Part shown: piece by piece, positions 1-11,107 of the stretch
Layout: the number at the start of each line of letters is the position of its first letter
Position numbering within the stretch: the first letter of the stretch is position 1
Source of the DNA: Sapria himalayana
Lineage: Eukaryota; Streptophyta; Magnoliopsida; Malpighiales; Rafflesiaceae
NCBI GenBank assembly: GCA_029783825.1
Contig: JAREIK010001716.1
Span: 179,501 to 243,500, forward strand
DNA length: 64,000 nucleotides
Reading direction: 5' to 3'
Position numbers and translations under genes: made by a program
The notes under the pieces: generated by a model
Database searches by the model: none
Told to the model about the DNA's origin: nothing
Seen by the model: the letters and a program-made list of their open reading frames with translations, nothing else

Positions 1-2540
1 AATGAAAAGTGTTGATTTGTTAAATGCCTACTCAGTTAATAAATAGAACATTGTGGTGGATGGTGACATACCTTCTTTGCATCCCCAAGTCCCTTAAAAA
101 TCATTTTTTGTGGGTGAAATATAGACTATTCTATTATATATTTGTAATTTTTGATGATGCGTAAATGAATAAAAGAGTGATAATTGAAATGATTTCACTA
201 AATTGGAGTTTTGATAAATTGTGACGATTAGAAGTAAAATCATTGTGTTTTTAGAAGTATTTGGTGACTTTGTGATAGTGGTTCCATCGAGTAGTTATGA
301 CATCCATTCTTGGCCAAAATTATACCTAATTAGTCATATTAATCTTTATATGCCTTGAATCTACTACCTCATTAGTACATTCCTTTTACTTTGTAACATA
401 TTCTTTTAAGCTATGATATTATCTTAGAGTAAGAGCCATACTTATCTTGTAATATTTAAATGATAATGACAATATGTTTATTTCATAGTAACCAATTATC
501 TCACTAGTACTAAAACACATGACTATTTTCTAGTGTCATAACCTTATTTTTATTAAAACTTAATATTTCTAAGTCAAGAGTTGTGATCATTCTCCAATGA
601 CATGACTTTTGAGCTACAAAGAGTTGAAAAAGGGCAATATGTTGTGACTATTTTAAGAGTTGTGGCTTTTTTTCCCTCAAGAAAAGGCATATGCACATCC
701 ATCACTCATTGCCATGACTTTGAGTCACAATAGATTAAGGCCAAAGCCATGACCACTCTTAGAGCACCATGAAATTTGTGGTTTAGAGATGAAATGCATA
801 AGCGGTGACCACTTCCCAATACTATGACTCGATAATATAGAAGATAAAGGCAAAACCGTGGCCACCATTAAGCATCTTTTGGAGGTACAAAAAGTTTAGG
901 AGAATTCCAAGTCAGGACAACTTTTCCGTGCCACAACTTTTGAGCTCCAAAGACAAAAGAACAAAGTCATGCTATCATTCCAAAGCTATAACTTTCTATT
1001 TGGAAAATGCTTAGAATTCATCAAGTAAAAAATAATCAAGAGAGAGAATCATAATAATAATAATAATAATGATCTTCTTCTTCTTCTTTACTTTGAACTA
1101 AGCACAACAACAACCCTATAGGATCCCCTGACAAATAAGTGTTGCAAGAATAAACCTAAACCCTAGAGTTAGGAGACGTCGATGGCTTTCAACCATCCCC
1201 CCACTCTAAGATTGATTTTTTGGATTCAATTAAAATATCATGGGAGTACTATTTTGAATCCTAGATTCTCATGAGAGTTATTATTGAGAAACTAGGATTC
1301 ACAAGACTTATTTTCTTATACTTCATATGAATTTCTCCTTAATGTCAGATTAAATTGTAGGCTAGGGTTTATTTATTTTGATTTATGTGCTGTATAGATA
1401 ATTTGAATGTTGATTGTGATTTTTGATTTATATCATGAATGAATATTGATGAAATTAGTGATTAAATAGAATTAAAATTAGTATTTTACTATTGGTGGGT
1501 TTGAGGTTGTAGTGGATGTTTACTTGTAAACCATGAGGTTTACTCACACATGATAAGAAGGAAGTGATAGGCTTTCTGATCATGATGTATAAGACAAACC
1601 AATATGTCAAAACCCAAAATTAAGGTATATTACTCATTATGAGTATGACACTGACAAAGTTAAAATCATAAATACTTTTACTTACCAATCTATTATATGC
1701 ATCTTAAATGAACCAACTCTCTATGAATGTATGTTTTTTATAGAATATTTTTCTAAGAATTTCATCTTTAGTGTGTAAGTTACATTGTCACTATGGATGA
1801 TGTGTAATTCTCAAGACATGCATGAGTAGGGGTGTCTAATGAGGTAGTGACATCCCTTTGACTTACTCTAACTAGTATGATTTCCACTAGTTAGATTTGA
1901 GAAAAAATATATGTTAATTATGTAAGTATGGCCCTTATGAATCCGAAAAATACAAACACTTTTAAAATCACATTTGTCCAAAGTCATTAAGATATCCAAG
2001 GCCGAAGAATAAGAACAAACATATGAAACAATTATCAAGGGCAATTGACAAGTTGCCTAAAAGTTATAAACTTGTGAATGATCCTCGATCAAAAATGATA
2101 TGTTATATTGGCGATAAAATATTAAAGAGATAACTACGAGGAGACCATCATTGAGATAAACTTTATAGTAGCAAGCACCTTGTATGTCATTAAGAAAATG
2201 GATTCTGATAATAATTCAACCCTATTCTAAATCCAAACTCAAAATTAATCAATTCTATTTAAACATACTTCATATGAATAAAAATGAATAATTCATAGGA
2301 TCTTAGAATCAGACTTAAATCTTGAATTTTTTTCTATACTAGAATAATATTATTTCACTATTAGTTGACCAAAATGCTGATACTATTCTTGTGAGATTGA
2401 TATCTAGATAAAAGTTCTTTTTAATACTCGTAGGACATATATATTTGTGGATCTTTATTGCTGAAAAAATCTTCATCAATAAGCTTTTTAGCACATTATC
2501 TAACAAATAAAATTACGTAGTATAACAAAGTTGTGATAAA
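1..2540 (+). repeat. Athila-type LTR, copy A (5' LTR)
   Basis: Matches 6827-9240 and 39702-43892 along nearly its whole length, for example in the blocks around 1240-1330, 1540-1660 and 2220-2330. It is followed directly by a primer-binding site, which marks it as the 5' LTR. Bases 600-1000 repeat phrases like CATGACTTTGAG several times, so the LTR contains degenerate internal repeats. At 1050-1088 it has expanded ATA and CTT runs that are shorter in the other two copies. It also preserves the empty TTA target (759-761) of the Harbinger insertion seen in copy C. Confidence 0.75.
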
Positions 2541-2543
2541 ATT

Positions 2544-2561
2544 TGGCACCATTATCAGAGA
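2544..2561 (+). promoter_or_regulatory. Primer-binding site, tRNA-Asp type, decayed
   Basis: TGGCACCATTATCAGAGA lies immediately after the 5' LTR. Athila-type elements use TGGCGCCGTTGCCGGGGA, complementary to the 3' end of tRNA-Asp (from memory of the family). The site matches at 12 of 18 positions, and all six differences are G-to-A or C-to-T. Confidence 0.7.
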
Positions 2562-2779
2562 TTATTTATTTTGATTAGTCAATATGAGTTGATATAATTA
2601 TACTTATAAATGGATAGTTCTATTTTTAATAGTTTTGATAATAACATTTGAATTATTTTTTCAAATCTACAATAGCTTGTCTTGATATCATGTTTTGATT
2701 GTGAAGTTGTTGTGCTTATTATTTCCATTTTTATTCTTTCAGCCCACCTTATATGAGTAGAATTCTAGGAATGAGGTAA

Positions 2780-2955
2780 TATCACTAGATCCAGAAATTG
2801 AAAAAATTAGAAAAATAATTTTGAGATAACGAGTTGGTAAAGAGTTTATGGACGGAACTGACAATAATAGAGATCCCCAAGGTTGTGATAGGAAAGCTAT
2901 CCAATAACTCATCTACCACTCCATATTGAAAGATTATTAGTATCTAATTATGATA
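2780..2955 (+). pseudogene. Gypsy gag N-terminal remnant
   Basis: Just inside the primer-binding site a frame reads DPEIEK and then, after a stop, EFMDGTDNNRDPQG. This resembles the start of Athila-type gag polyproteins, which commonly open with a DPEIER-like motif (family knowledge). Stops interrupt it and no start codon can be chosen safely. Gag would form the virus-like particle core. The rest of the N-terminal half is not recognisable until about 4490. Confidence 0.45.
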
Positions 2956-4489
2956 AATAGTTATTTAGGTATTTAGATATAACTAGTAGAGCTAAATTTC
3001 CTTGAGTTAAAACCAAGTTTGATAGTGATGGTTTAATAACACTAGTACAGTGGGAGGATATCATATAATCTGAATGAGCATCTCTTCCAAATGCCAAATA
3101 CCAAATGATACTGATCATTTAGTATGAGTTTTATGATGTATTTATCTGAAAGAAAGTTTTATTTGTAATAATTTCACAAAAACTAAGATTTTGAGGATTT
3201 TGATGAATAGTTATGAAATTGAGAGTTTTTGGTATGAAATATACAACATTATAGAGTTTGTCATGCAAATCATAGCATTTAATATGATTTGACTTGATTA
3301 CATTTTTGAGTACTTAAAGATTAGTTTTAGTATTCATTTTTAGTTGAAGCTCTAGACATAGTCATGGTAATCTTTATACACTATGACTCTATCTGAAAAT
3401 ATAAAGGTGAGGATTTATGAATGATCTCTAAGTAGATATGATTTGTTGTCTTAGTATTAAAATACTAAAAAAATTACTATATGAAAAGATAATTATTGGA
3501 AAAGGCCCACTAATTGATAACTACCTTGTATATTAGAAAGGAAATAGGTCATTCATAATTATCCAGCCTTTGAGCTATGATCGAGCATAATCACAATAAG
3601 GCCATTTTTAAATTTCATCACATAAAAAAAATATAAACAATTTACAAAATCTCGGATTAATGATTTTAATCCTACTTATCATGCCTACTGTAGTACTTAT
3701 TTATTATTATTGACTCATCTAACATTATGTATGATCCTTATGAGATTGATATCTGAAATAAATATCTATTTTATTATTTATATGACCATATACTTTCAGA
3801 ATAATGTTTGATGATAGACTCTCACCCAACTAGTTTTTGGACACACATAACCATAAATATTAGGTGTTTTAACAAAGCCTCAATAGCATGTCATCATATT
3901 TTTAGAGTTTTGTGATATGATATAGATGAATGAAATTAGTCTTGATACCATCACACAACTTCTATTCTCATTATCATTGAGATAAGGTATAAAATTGGTT
4001 TTAGTACTTATATCTTGAGGCTCTATTGAGAGTTAGGATAAACTTGTGAGAGTCTTTCTCACAGTTTTCTCACATCAAATTACCTCGAAATTACAAAGCA
4101 AGGTAACTATTTCTGATAGGATTATCATGAGACTTTATATGATACTTGTGATCATTTTAATAAGTTATTGAGAAGTTACACTTACCATATGTTTGAGTTG
4201 TAGTTCCAACCATAAACTTTATACAATGGGTTGACTAGATCATCAGCTCATTGTAGAAAAACAAAACTCTATGGATATGACCTAGAGAGGGTTAATTATG
4301 AATAAATCATCATAGGATGCATACTATTTGTTTGAATATTTCACAAAGAATATCTGTCAAACTCTAATTAATTTCTTCTTTGGGAGAAAATAAGCTAGGG
4401 TATCAGAGTGCGACCATTTTACTATAATTGAAGTAAATATGTTATGACTCAATAAAAATGTCCCTAAGCATTACCATATGAAAATGAGA
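2956..4489. other. Internal region of Athila element, no gene recognised
   Basis: AT-rich with stops in every frame. The stretch around 3720-3850 resembles the 3' end of the LTR (compare 2380-2520), suggesting a rearranged or partly duplicated LTR fragment inside the element. Nothing else could be assigned. Confidence 0.4.
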
Positions 4490-5890
4490 AATTATGAAAA
4501 CTTTTCACATGGAGGCAATAGAAATGGCCAGCAAAATTTTGGGCAAGCTTCAAAGAACTTTGGAAACAAATCAATGAGCTAAAATATTCAAAGTGGATCA
4601 AGCTCAAATTATCAATCTTCAAGGAGAAAAGAAAAGTTTAATATGGAGGATAAGCCGAGTGTGATAATAAAAGAAATGAAGCAATAATGACCACAAAATT
4701 ATCATATAGAGAGGCTTGAAGCAAGAATAAATCACATGAATTCAGCAATGAAGAATATAGAGAATTAAATTAGACAATTAGTATTATCGATGAAATGGAA
4801 ATAACTAATAAATTGCCAAGTGATACTAAGGCAAACTTAATAAAGTGCCTAGCAACAAAACTTTGAAGTAAAAGAGAGTTAGGGGAAAAAGAATGGAGCA
4901 AGCTGAATCTAAAGGGCCTAGAATTTATAGTGCAATGACTTTCTCTAAAGTTAAGGCTCCCACTTTGATCTTCCTAGACATTGCAACTCCCTCTGAGACT
5001 CTATCCAAAGACAAAGACTCCACTACTATGGAATCTTCCAAAGTAACAACTCCTATGGAAGTACATGCACATCTCTCACCCCTAGCTTCATATGAAAGAA
5101 ACAAAGAAACAAAGGAGCAAATAAGGTTATCCAAAGCTATGGAGAGAATAATGTGAACCATGATGAAGTTGAAAATAATTTTCTAATGAATCTTTTATTT
5201 CTGCAATATTTTAGGAAGGGCATGTCAGATTAGCTGAGAAAATTTTCAAATATTTTTTGGAAACTAGAAGTAAATATACTATTTACTGAAATATTATCTC
5301 AGATGTGAAATTTGGTGAAATTCATGAAGGATAACATGAGTATAAAAAGAAAAATAAAGATGTACCAGACCAAGAATATGACCTAGCAATGTAGTGTTGT
5401 TATTTAATGAACAATCTCGAAAAAATTGAAGGATTTAGAGAGTTTTATTATACCTTATACAATAATAGGGGATCACATATTTCATAAGGTATTATATGAT
5501 TTTGGATCAAATATTAATTTAATGCCATTATCAATTATGTGAATATTTTTATCTTAGAAAAATTATTCCAACATCTTGATCATTCCAAATGGCTAATAGG
5601 ACAATCAAACATCCTGATTGCATTGTCAAAGATGATTTAGTTAAGGTTGGTATTTTTTATTTTCCAATAGGTTTGTTGTATTGAATGTGAAAGATTATTA
5701 TGTACCATTGATCTTGAGATAACCATCTTGGAAACTAGACAAATTCTTATTGATGTCAATAAAGGGGAGTTTACTCTCCATATTAGTGAGGAGAAAGTAA
5801 AGTTCAATCTTTACAAAGGCTTTTAGAATCCAGATAATGATGAGAAGTGGTGTTGGAGAATAGATAATCACCTATGTATGGAAACGTAAT
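4490..5890 (+). pseudogene. Athila-type gag C-terminus and aspartic protease remnant
   Basis: Translation in shifting frames gives a Gln/Asn/Ser-rich gag tail (4490-4680), a short coiled segment with IERLEARINHMNSAMKNIEN (about 4707-4770), then a stretch typical of Athila polyproteins: LVKFMKDNMSIKRKIKMYQ (about 5310-5370), SKKLKDLESFIIPYTI, and the protease block LYDFGSNINLMPLSI (about 5490-5540). The protease triad D-x-G is present as DFG at 5498-5506. Downstream LIDVNKGEFTLHISEEKVKF (about 5730-5800) is the usual segment after the protease. Numerous stops and frameshifts make it non-functional. An 87-codon open stretch at 4893-5156 is out of frame with gag and probably spurious. Confidence 0.7.
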
Positions 5891-6826
5891 ACAAGTCAAC
5901 TTTATATAGAAGGATTTTGTAAAAGATTGCAAACTAGATGAAGATGAGAAAGATAACATAGAAGAGAAACTTTGGAGTTGTTAAAGTGATGAACTGGAAG
6001 ATAAGGACAAAACAAAATGCTTAAACTCTCTATATATGGACAAACAATAGTAGAATCCAAATTTGTGACTGACAAAACAAAAGAGGGAGACATTGCTAAA
6101 ATAGAAATTCAGTGACATTTTAAACTCATAAGCTCAATGAAAAATCCACAATTCTGCCTAATGCTATAAATTTGGTGTTATAGAAAAAAATGCCTCTCAA
6201 AAGCTCAATGATGAGGCAATGAATGTGCCTAGTGCAATGATTTTGGGGTTATAGAAAGAAAACACTCAATGAAAAAGCCACAACAATGCCTAGCTCAACA
6301 ACTTTGCTATTATAAAAATAAAATGACCAGACTAGAATTAAAGATGATGTCATGGCCTTCCTTAAAGCCATGACATCTAAAGAGGAAATGCCCAAAGATG
6401 AAAGTCCCATCGATGTAATTCTAAAAGAAGATACCAAAAGAAAGAAAGTAATGATGTATGTTGAAAGCTAGCATGAACGATAAAGATTACTAAAGAAGAT
6501 GAGAAATTATTCATGGTCTAGTTATAGATGTTAAATATAATGTTGCTTGGTAGGTAGCCTTAATAATTTTATTCATGGTGTGATATAATAAATTCAAGGT
6601 ACCAATCACATAAATAATTGTACATAATTATTTCACCCATAAATATAGTTATAGAGCTCAAAACTTACCACAACTCTTATTATGTCCACAATGAGTAGTT
6701 GCTCGACTATTTTGAAAGATTACGACACACAAATTTTATTATAAAAAAACATATTGACTATAATAATGTGAGATTCTTTTTTTTATGATGGGGAAGTCAT
6801 TGCTCAAGGTGTAGCATTAGTATTAG
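5891..6826. other. Degraded internal remainder of Athila element
   Basis: No RT, RNase H or integrase motif could be found on either strand. Short imperfect direct repeats of a phrase like AAAGCTCAATGA...GCCTAG occur at 6120-6320. The region ends at the inferred start of the 3' LTR; no clear polypurine tract is left, only GATGGGGAAG at 6788-6797. Confidence 0.45.
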
Positions 6827-9240
6827 TGTGAAATACCAAATATTATCTTATATTTTGGTAGTTTTTAATGATATGTAAGTGTAGAAGAGAGCAAAAATTG
6901 AAATGATTTCAGTAAATTGGGGCATCGATAGATTGTGACAAAAAATAGTGAAATCATTGTATTTTTAAAGGTGGTTGGTGACTTGGTGATAGTTGTCTTA
7001 AAAAGTAGTTTTTGTAGTTATTCATAGCTGAAATTATATTAATGGTAATCTTTGTAAGTCACAATTTTATCACCTAGTTTGTATTACTCTTTTATTGTGT
7101 AACATATTCTTTTTAGATGTAATATTATCTTAGAGTAATGACTACACTTATTTCATTAAATTTATATGAACATGACATTAGTTTTACAATGTATCAACTA
7201 AGTACCCCACTAGTACTAAATGTAAGGCCATTTTCAAATGTCACAACTTTATCTTTATTAAAGTTTAATATTTCTAAGTCTAGAGCCACAATCATTCTCC
7301 AACACCATGACTTTCGGGCTACACAAAGTTATAGAGAGCAATACTAAAGCTATGACCATTTTAAGAGTTACAATATTTGGCCCTCAAATGAAGGCAAACT
7401 ATGACCATCACCCAGCACCATGACTTTGAGTCATAGGAGGTAAATGCCAAATCCATGAGTCATATGAATTAAGAAAAATAATCATCATAATAATCTTGAT
7501 TTTCATCATCTTCTTCTTCACCTTGAACCAAGTGCATCAATAACCCTAGGTATAATTTTTACACTTCCTAGGTGATCCATGAGCAAGTAAGGGATGCAAG
7601 ATAAAAGCTAAATCCTAGAGTTGGAGGGCATGATTTTCAAACCCCCAACTCTATGATAGATCTTGGTGATTCAATTAAAATTTCATGGGTTTAAGATTTT
7701 GAATCCTAGATTCTCATGAGGGTTATCATTGATAACTTGATATTTTAATGAAATTTCTTCTATTATACTTCATATGAAAAGTTTTGTATGGAAATAATAT
7801 GTTTTAAATAAAAAAAATAAAGTATAATGCTAGTTTGAAAAATATTACCAAACTAGTATATTTGGAAATAGAGTGGCAATGACAGTCGTTGTGAAAGACG
7901 GTCATTGCCACGCTATTGAATTTTAACAATCAAAGGCTGGCATTGTGAATGTCTGCTATTGAAAATATCATGGAGATCCCATTATCATTATCTCAACTCG
8001 CCTATCTACTCAAACTCCATCTCGAACAAAACTAGTTCATCACTTGTCAAGCAAAATTGAGGTTTAAGGTTCGTTTGTTTTGATTTTATGATGTATGAAT
8101 TTTGAATGTTTATTGCAATGTTTGATTTATGTTGTAAAATATATATTGATAGAATTGGTGATTAACTAGAATTAAAAATAGGATTTTACTATTGGTTGGT
8201 TTGTGCATATTATCGTGTTAGACAGTGATAAGTAAACCATAAGGCTCACTAAAGTATGCAATAGGAAAGAAGTGATAGCCCTTCTGACTATGAAGCATGG
8301 GAAAAACATATACATCAAAACCTAATATTGAGATTTATTAGTCATTGTGAGTATGACACTAATGAAGCCAAAAACAAGAATACATTTATATGTCAAATTA
8401 TTATATATGTATTAGAAGAATTTACCCTTAATTGATGAAAGAAATTTTATAAAATATTTTCCTAAGAGTCTCATCTTAAGTGCACGAGTCATATCATCAC
8501 TATAGAGATTGATGATAGGTAATCTAAAGAATATGCATGAGTAGAAGTGGTTCATGTGGTGATGATTTTTCTTTGACTTACTCTTACTTCTATGGTTCTA
8601 ACTAGTGAGATTTGAGAAAAAATTATATGTTAATTGTATGAGTATGGTGCTTACAAAGTCAAAAGCATAAAAACTTTTAAGACCATATCAATTCGAAGTC
8701 TTTAGGACACTCAATATTAAAGAATAAAAATTAATATATGAAACAACATTCAAGGATAGTTGATGAGTTTTCTAAAAGATATGAACTTGTAAATGACCAT
8801 TAAGCATTGATGGGTGATAAAAATACCAATGAGATATCTATGTGGGGACCATCATTAGGTTGTGATTAATAGTGATAACCTCCTTGTATGTAATTAGGAC
8901 AAAAATATCTTCTATATCCAACCTTTATTCTGTATCCAAACTCAACATATCAAATTATTTAAATATGCATCAAATGAATAAAAATAGACAAATCCTAGGA
9001 TCTAAGAATCTCATCTAAACCCTGAATTATCTTCTTTACTAGAATTGTGTTGTCTTTCTGTTGGTTGGCCAAATTATAGATATAATCTCTATGAGATCAA
9101 TATTTGAACAAAAATCCTTTTTATAACTTGTAGGATCCATACACCCGTGGATTTTTATTAATGAGAGACCCTCACCAATTAGATTTTCGAATACTATCTA
9201 ACTAATAAAATTGTGTAGTGTAATAAAATCACAATAACCA
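6827..9240 (+). repeat. Athila-type LTR, copy B (3' LTR)
   Basis: Begins TGTGAAATACC and ends CAATAACCA, so it has TG...CA ends. Homology with copy A is clear at 7130-7330, 7470-7760, 8050-8400 and 8920-9230. It is more diverged from copies A and C than they are from each other. It contains an extra segment of about 260 bp (7775-8038) missing from A and C. The first roughly 108 bases of copy A have no counterpart here, so either the boundary is wrong or B lost its 5' end. Confidence 0.65.
7775..8038. repeat. Hairpin-bearing insertion in LTR copy B
   Basis: Present only in copy B of the LTR. It holds two hairpins: CTAGTTTG/CAAACTAG at 7830-7856, and a 51-base hairpin at 7867-7917 with 21-base arms (19 of 21 paired) and a 9-base loop. 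No terminal repeats or target duplication were identified, so the element class is unknown. Boundaries come from comparison with copies A and C and are approximate. Confidence 0.55.
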
Positions 9241-9249
9241 TATTCTGCA

Positions 9250-9540
9250 ATCTTCTAGCAATGGAATTTATCTTTGCTTTCACATCTAACTATTCATTCA
9301 AGTTAGGCATACCTCATGCTTTCACTAGGTTGTGACTTAGCTCTTTCAAATTTATCATCAATTCATTTATACCAACTTTTGGGACATGATCTTCTACAAA
9401 CAACATGTCATAATAATAACTCATAAGTATATAAATATCAAATCTATCGTATGAGCAAGAAGTTATAATAGTCATATTTTTTTCTTATCACTCATAAAAA
9501 TGTGTCATTCTCCATACCCACAAAATTCATAATTTTTCAA
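9250..9540 (-). pseudogene. Possible copia reverse transcriptase fragment
   Basis: On the minus strand one frame reads YYDMLFVEDHVPKVGINELM followed by INLKELSHNLV, matching the spacing of the copia RT block around YVDDMLI plus the following Leu-rich helix. The catalytic motif has decayed (YYDM in place of YVDDM). Upstream, FMSDKKK is compatible with the segment preceding that motif. No LTR or other domains are nearby. This is a weak identification from a short stretch; it could be chance. Confidence 0.3.
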
Positions 9541-10699
9541 TTCAACATGCTCATATGATGAACCTGAAAGAACTTAAAAAACATTGCATATATATCACTT
9601 TAATCCCAAAAACTTCTACATCTCAACAAACTACACCATCTTCCACTATCATTGAATGTCTTATGAAAAAAATTCAATCACATCAAGTTAATCGAGGTCA
9701 CTATTTACTCGCTTGTAATTTCTCAATTGTAAGTAATGATTATTATCACACACTCCATTAAATGTAAAAAAAATATTTTATAAAATGTCGTCAAATAATT
9801 ATATGTTCGATTAGTTCCACAATATAAGATTGTATATTTGCTCTTGAATGATGCATATAATCTTTTAATGCATGATAATCATTGTGATTTTCTTCATTGT
9901 ATCTGTTTTAAATTTGTTCAACTTCATCATAAGTCTCCATCATTTTGAAAATTTTTTTTTCTTGAGTAGCTAAAACAAATGAGTTATATTTCTCTATTCA
10001 CCCTCTAATCATACAAATCAATAATAGCATGCAAAGTCATGATCAAAATATTGCATCTACAAAAATATTGAATATCAAAAATACATCGACACCATCTTGA
10101 TAATGGTATCTTTTTGATCACATGTCCCAATTAGGTGAGGCAATAAATAATGCATAACCATAAAACATTTTTAGGATAGTTCTAGCAACATCATTGATTG
10201 CTCAACTTCAACAATCATAGCATAGAATTGATGGTCATCAACTTTGATTGATTAGCTTGGGGTAGGATGAAAGAAATAGAAATGGGAAAAAAAATTAGTT
10301 GATAGTTGACCTACTAGATAATTTTGGAAATTTTTGAGAAATTCACTATAATTTAAGATTTGATAGGTAATGTATTGGATATAGATTCTATGAGTTGAAA
10401 ATTAATAAATAATTTTTATGGTTCATTATGGTATGAAATTTTAAGATTTATATTTATTAATAAAATTTTCAAATAACTTAATTGATTTTAAAAGATTATT
10501 TTCACAACCCATAATTTTCAATTTAGTTTCTCATACCATTGATAATAAATACAAGCCATCAAAGACAAATAAGAATTCATAGAGTAATCATGTGAAACCA
10601 TAAAAGTACAATTATAATGTCTAAGAATGTATGTGTTTTCGACCAATTGCATGGCAATTTCATCGAAAAAAAATGTATGTATGGTCTAATCCTGGAAAC
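9541..10699. other. No gene recognised
   Basis: AT-rich sequence with stops in all frames. A minus-strand stretch around 9810-10010 has a moderately long open run but no motif I recognise. Confidence 0.5.
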
Positions 10700-10952
10700 T
10701 ATAAGGGAAACATATGAGGATCTCATTCAAATCAAAACAGAGCTTGTCTAGCCTAAAAACATATCCAATATTTTGTCATTAATGATAGAATATTGAGGAT
10801 GATTCTAAGATTAAATTATATAGTTGTATATTATAATAGTAAATTAGTTTTAGCCTTACCATTTAAATCACTATGTATATATTTAGAACTTCTATCAATA
10901 AAATGTGTGAGAAAATGTATTCAATGAAAATCATGGCAATATCTATTTCTTT
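10700..10952 (+). repeat. Cop-A 5' LTR
   Basis: Aligns with 13914-14165 from TATAAGGGAAACATATGAGG through AAAATCATGGCAATATCTAT. Ends are approximate because no clear target duplication is left. Immediately downstream lies the primer-binding site. Confidence 0.7.
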
Positions 10953-10955
10953 ATT

Positions 10956-10970
10956 TGGTATCGGAGTAGG
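10956..10970 (+). promoter_or_regulatory. Cop-A primer-binding site
   Basis: TGGTATCGGAGTAGG follows the 5' LTR. Copia elements are usually primed by initiator tRNA-Met with TGGTATCAGAGC; the first seven bases match exactly and the rest partly. Confidence 0.7.
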
Positions 10971-11107
10971 AAGACATGACAGTGACTTGGATTGGTGACT
11001 CATTAGATATCGGTCCCTCCGATCTCTAACAAGTCACTTAATGGTAATGTGCATTGATGCCTATTCATTGAAGCCTTACCATACATGCACAATCTTTTTT
11101 AACAGTA

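Larger units (their letters stand above)
1..9240 (+). mobile_element. Athila-type Ty3-gypsy retrotransposon, decayed, without RT
   Basis: Two long related sequences (1 to about 2540 and 6827-9240) bracket a primer-binding site, gag remnants and a gypsy protease remnant, all on the plus strand: LTR, PBS, gag, protease, LTR. Reverse transcriptase, RNase H and integrase are not visible in the roughly 0.9 kb between protease and the downstream LTR, so they appear to be deleted. The left end lies outside the window, because the LTR copy at 39702 shares sequence right up to base 1. The Athila assignment rests on the protease and gag motifs and the tRNA-Asp-type primer site (family knowledge); the element boundary is inference. 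Confidence 0.75.

Noticed and set aside
4893..5156. 87-codon ORF with a 78-codon antisense partner
   Set aside because: Out of frame with the gag and protease remnant on either side; Ser/Thr/Lys-rich without a motif.
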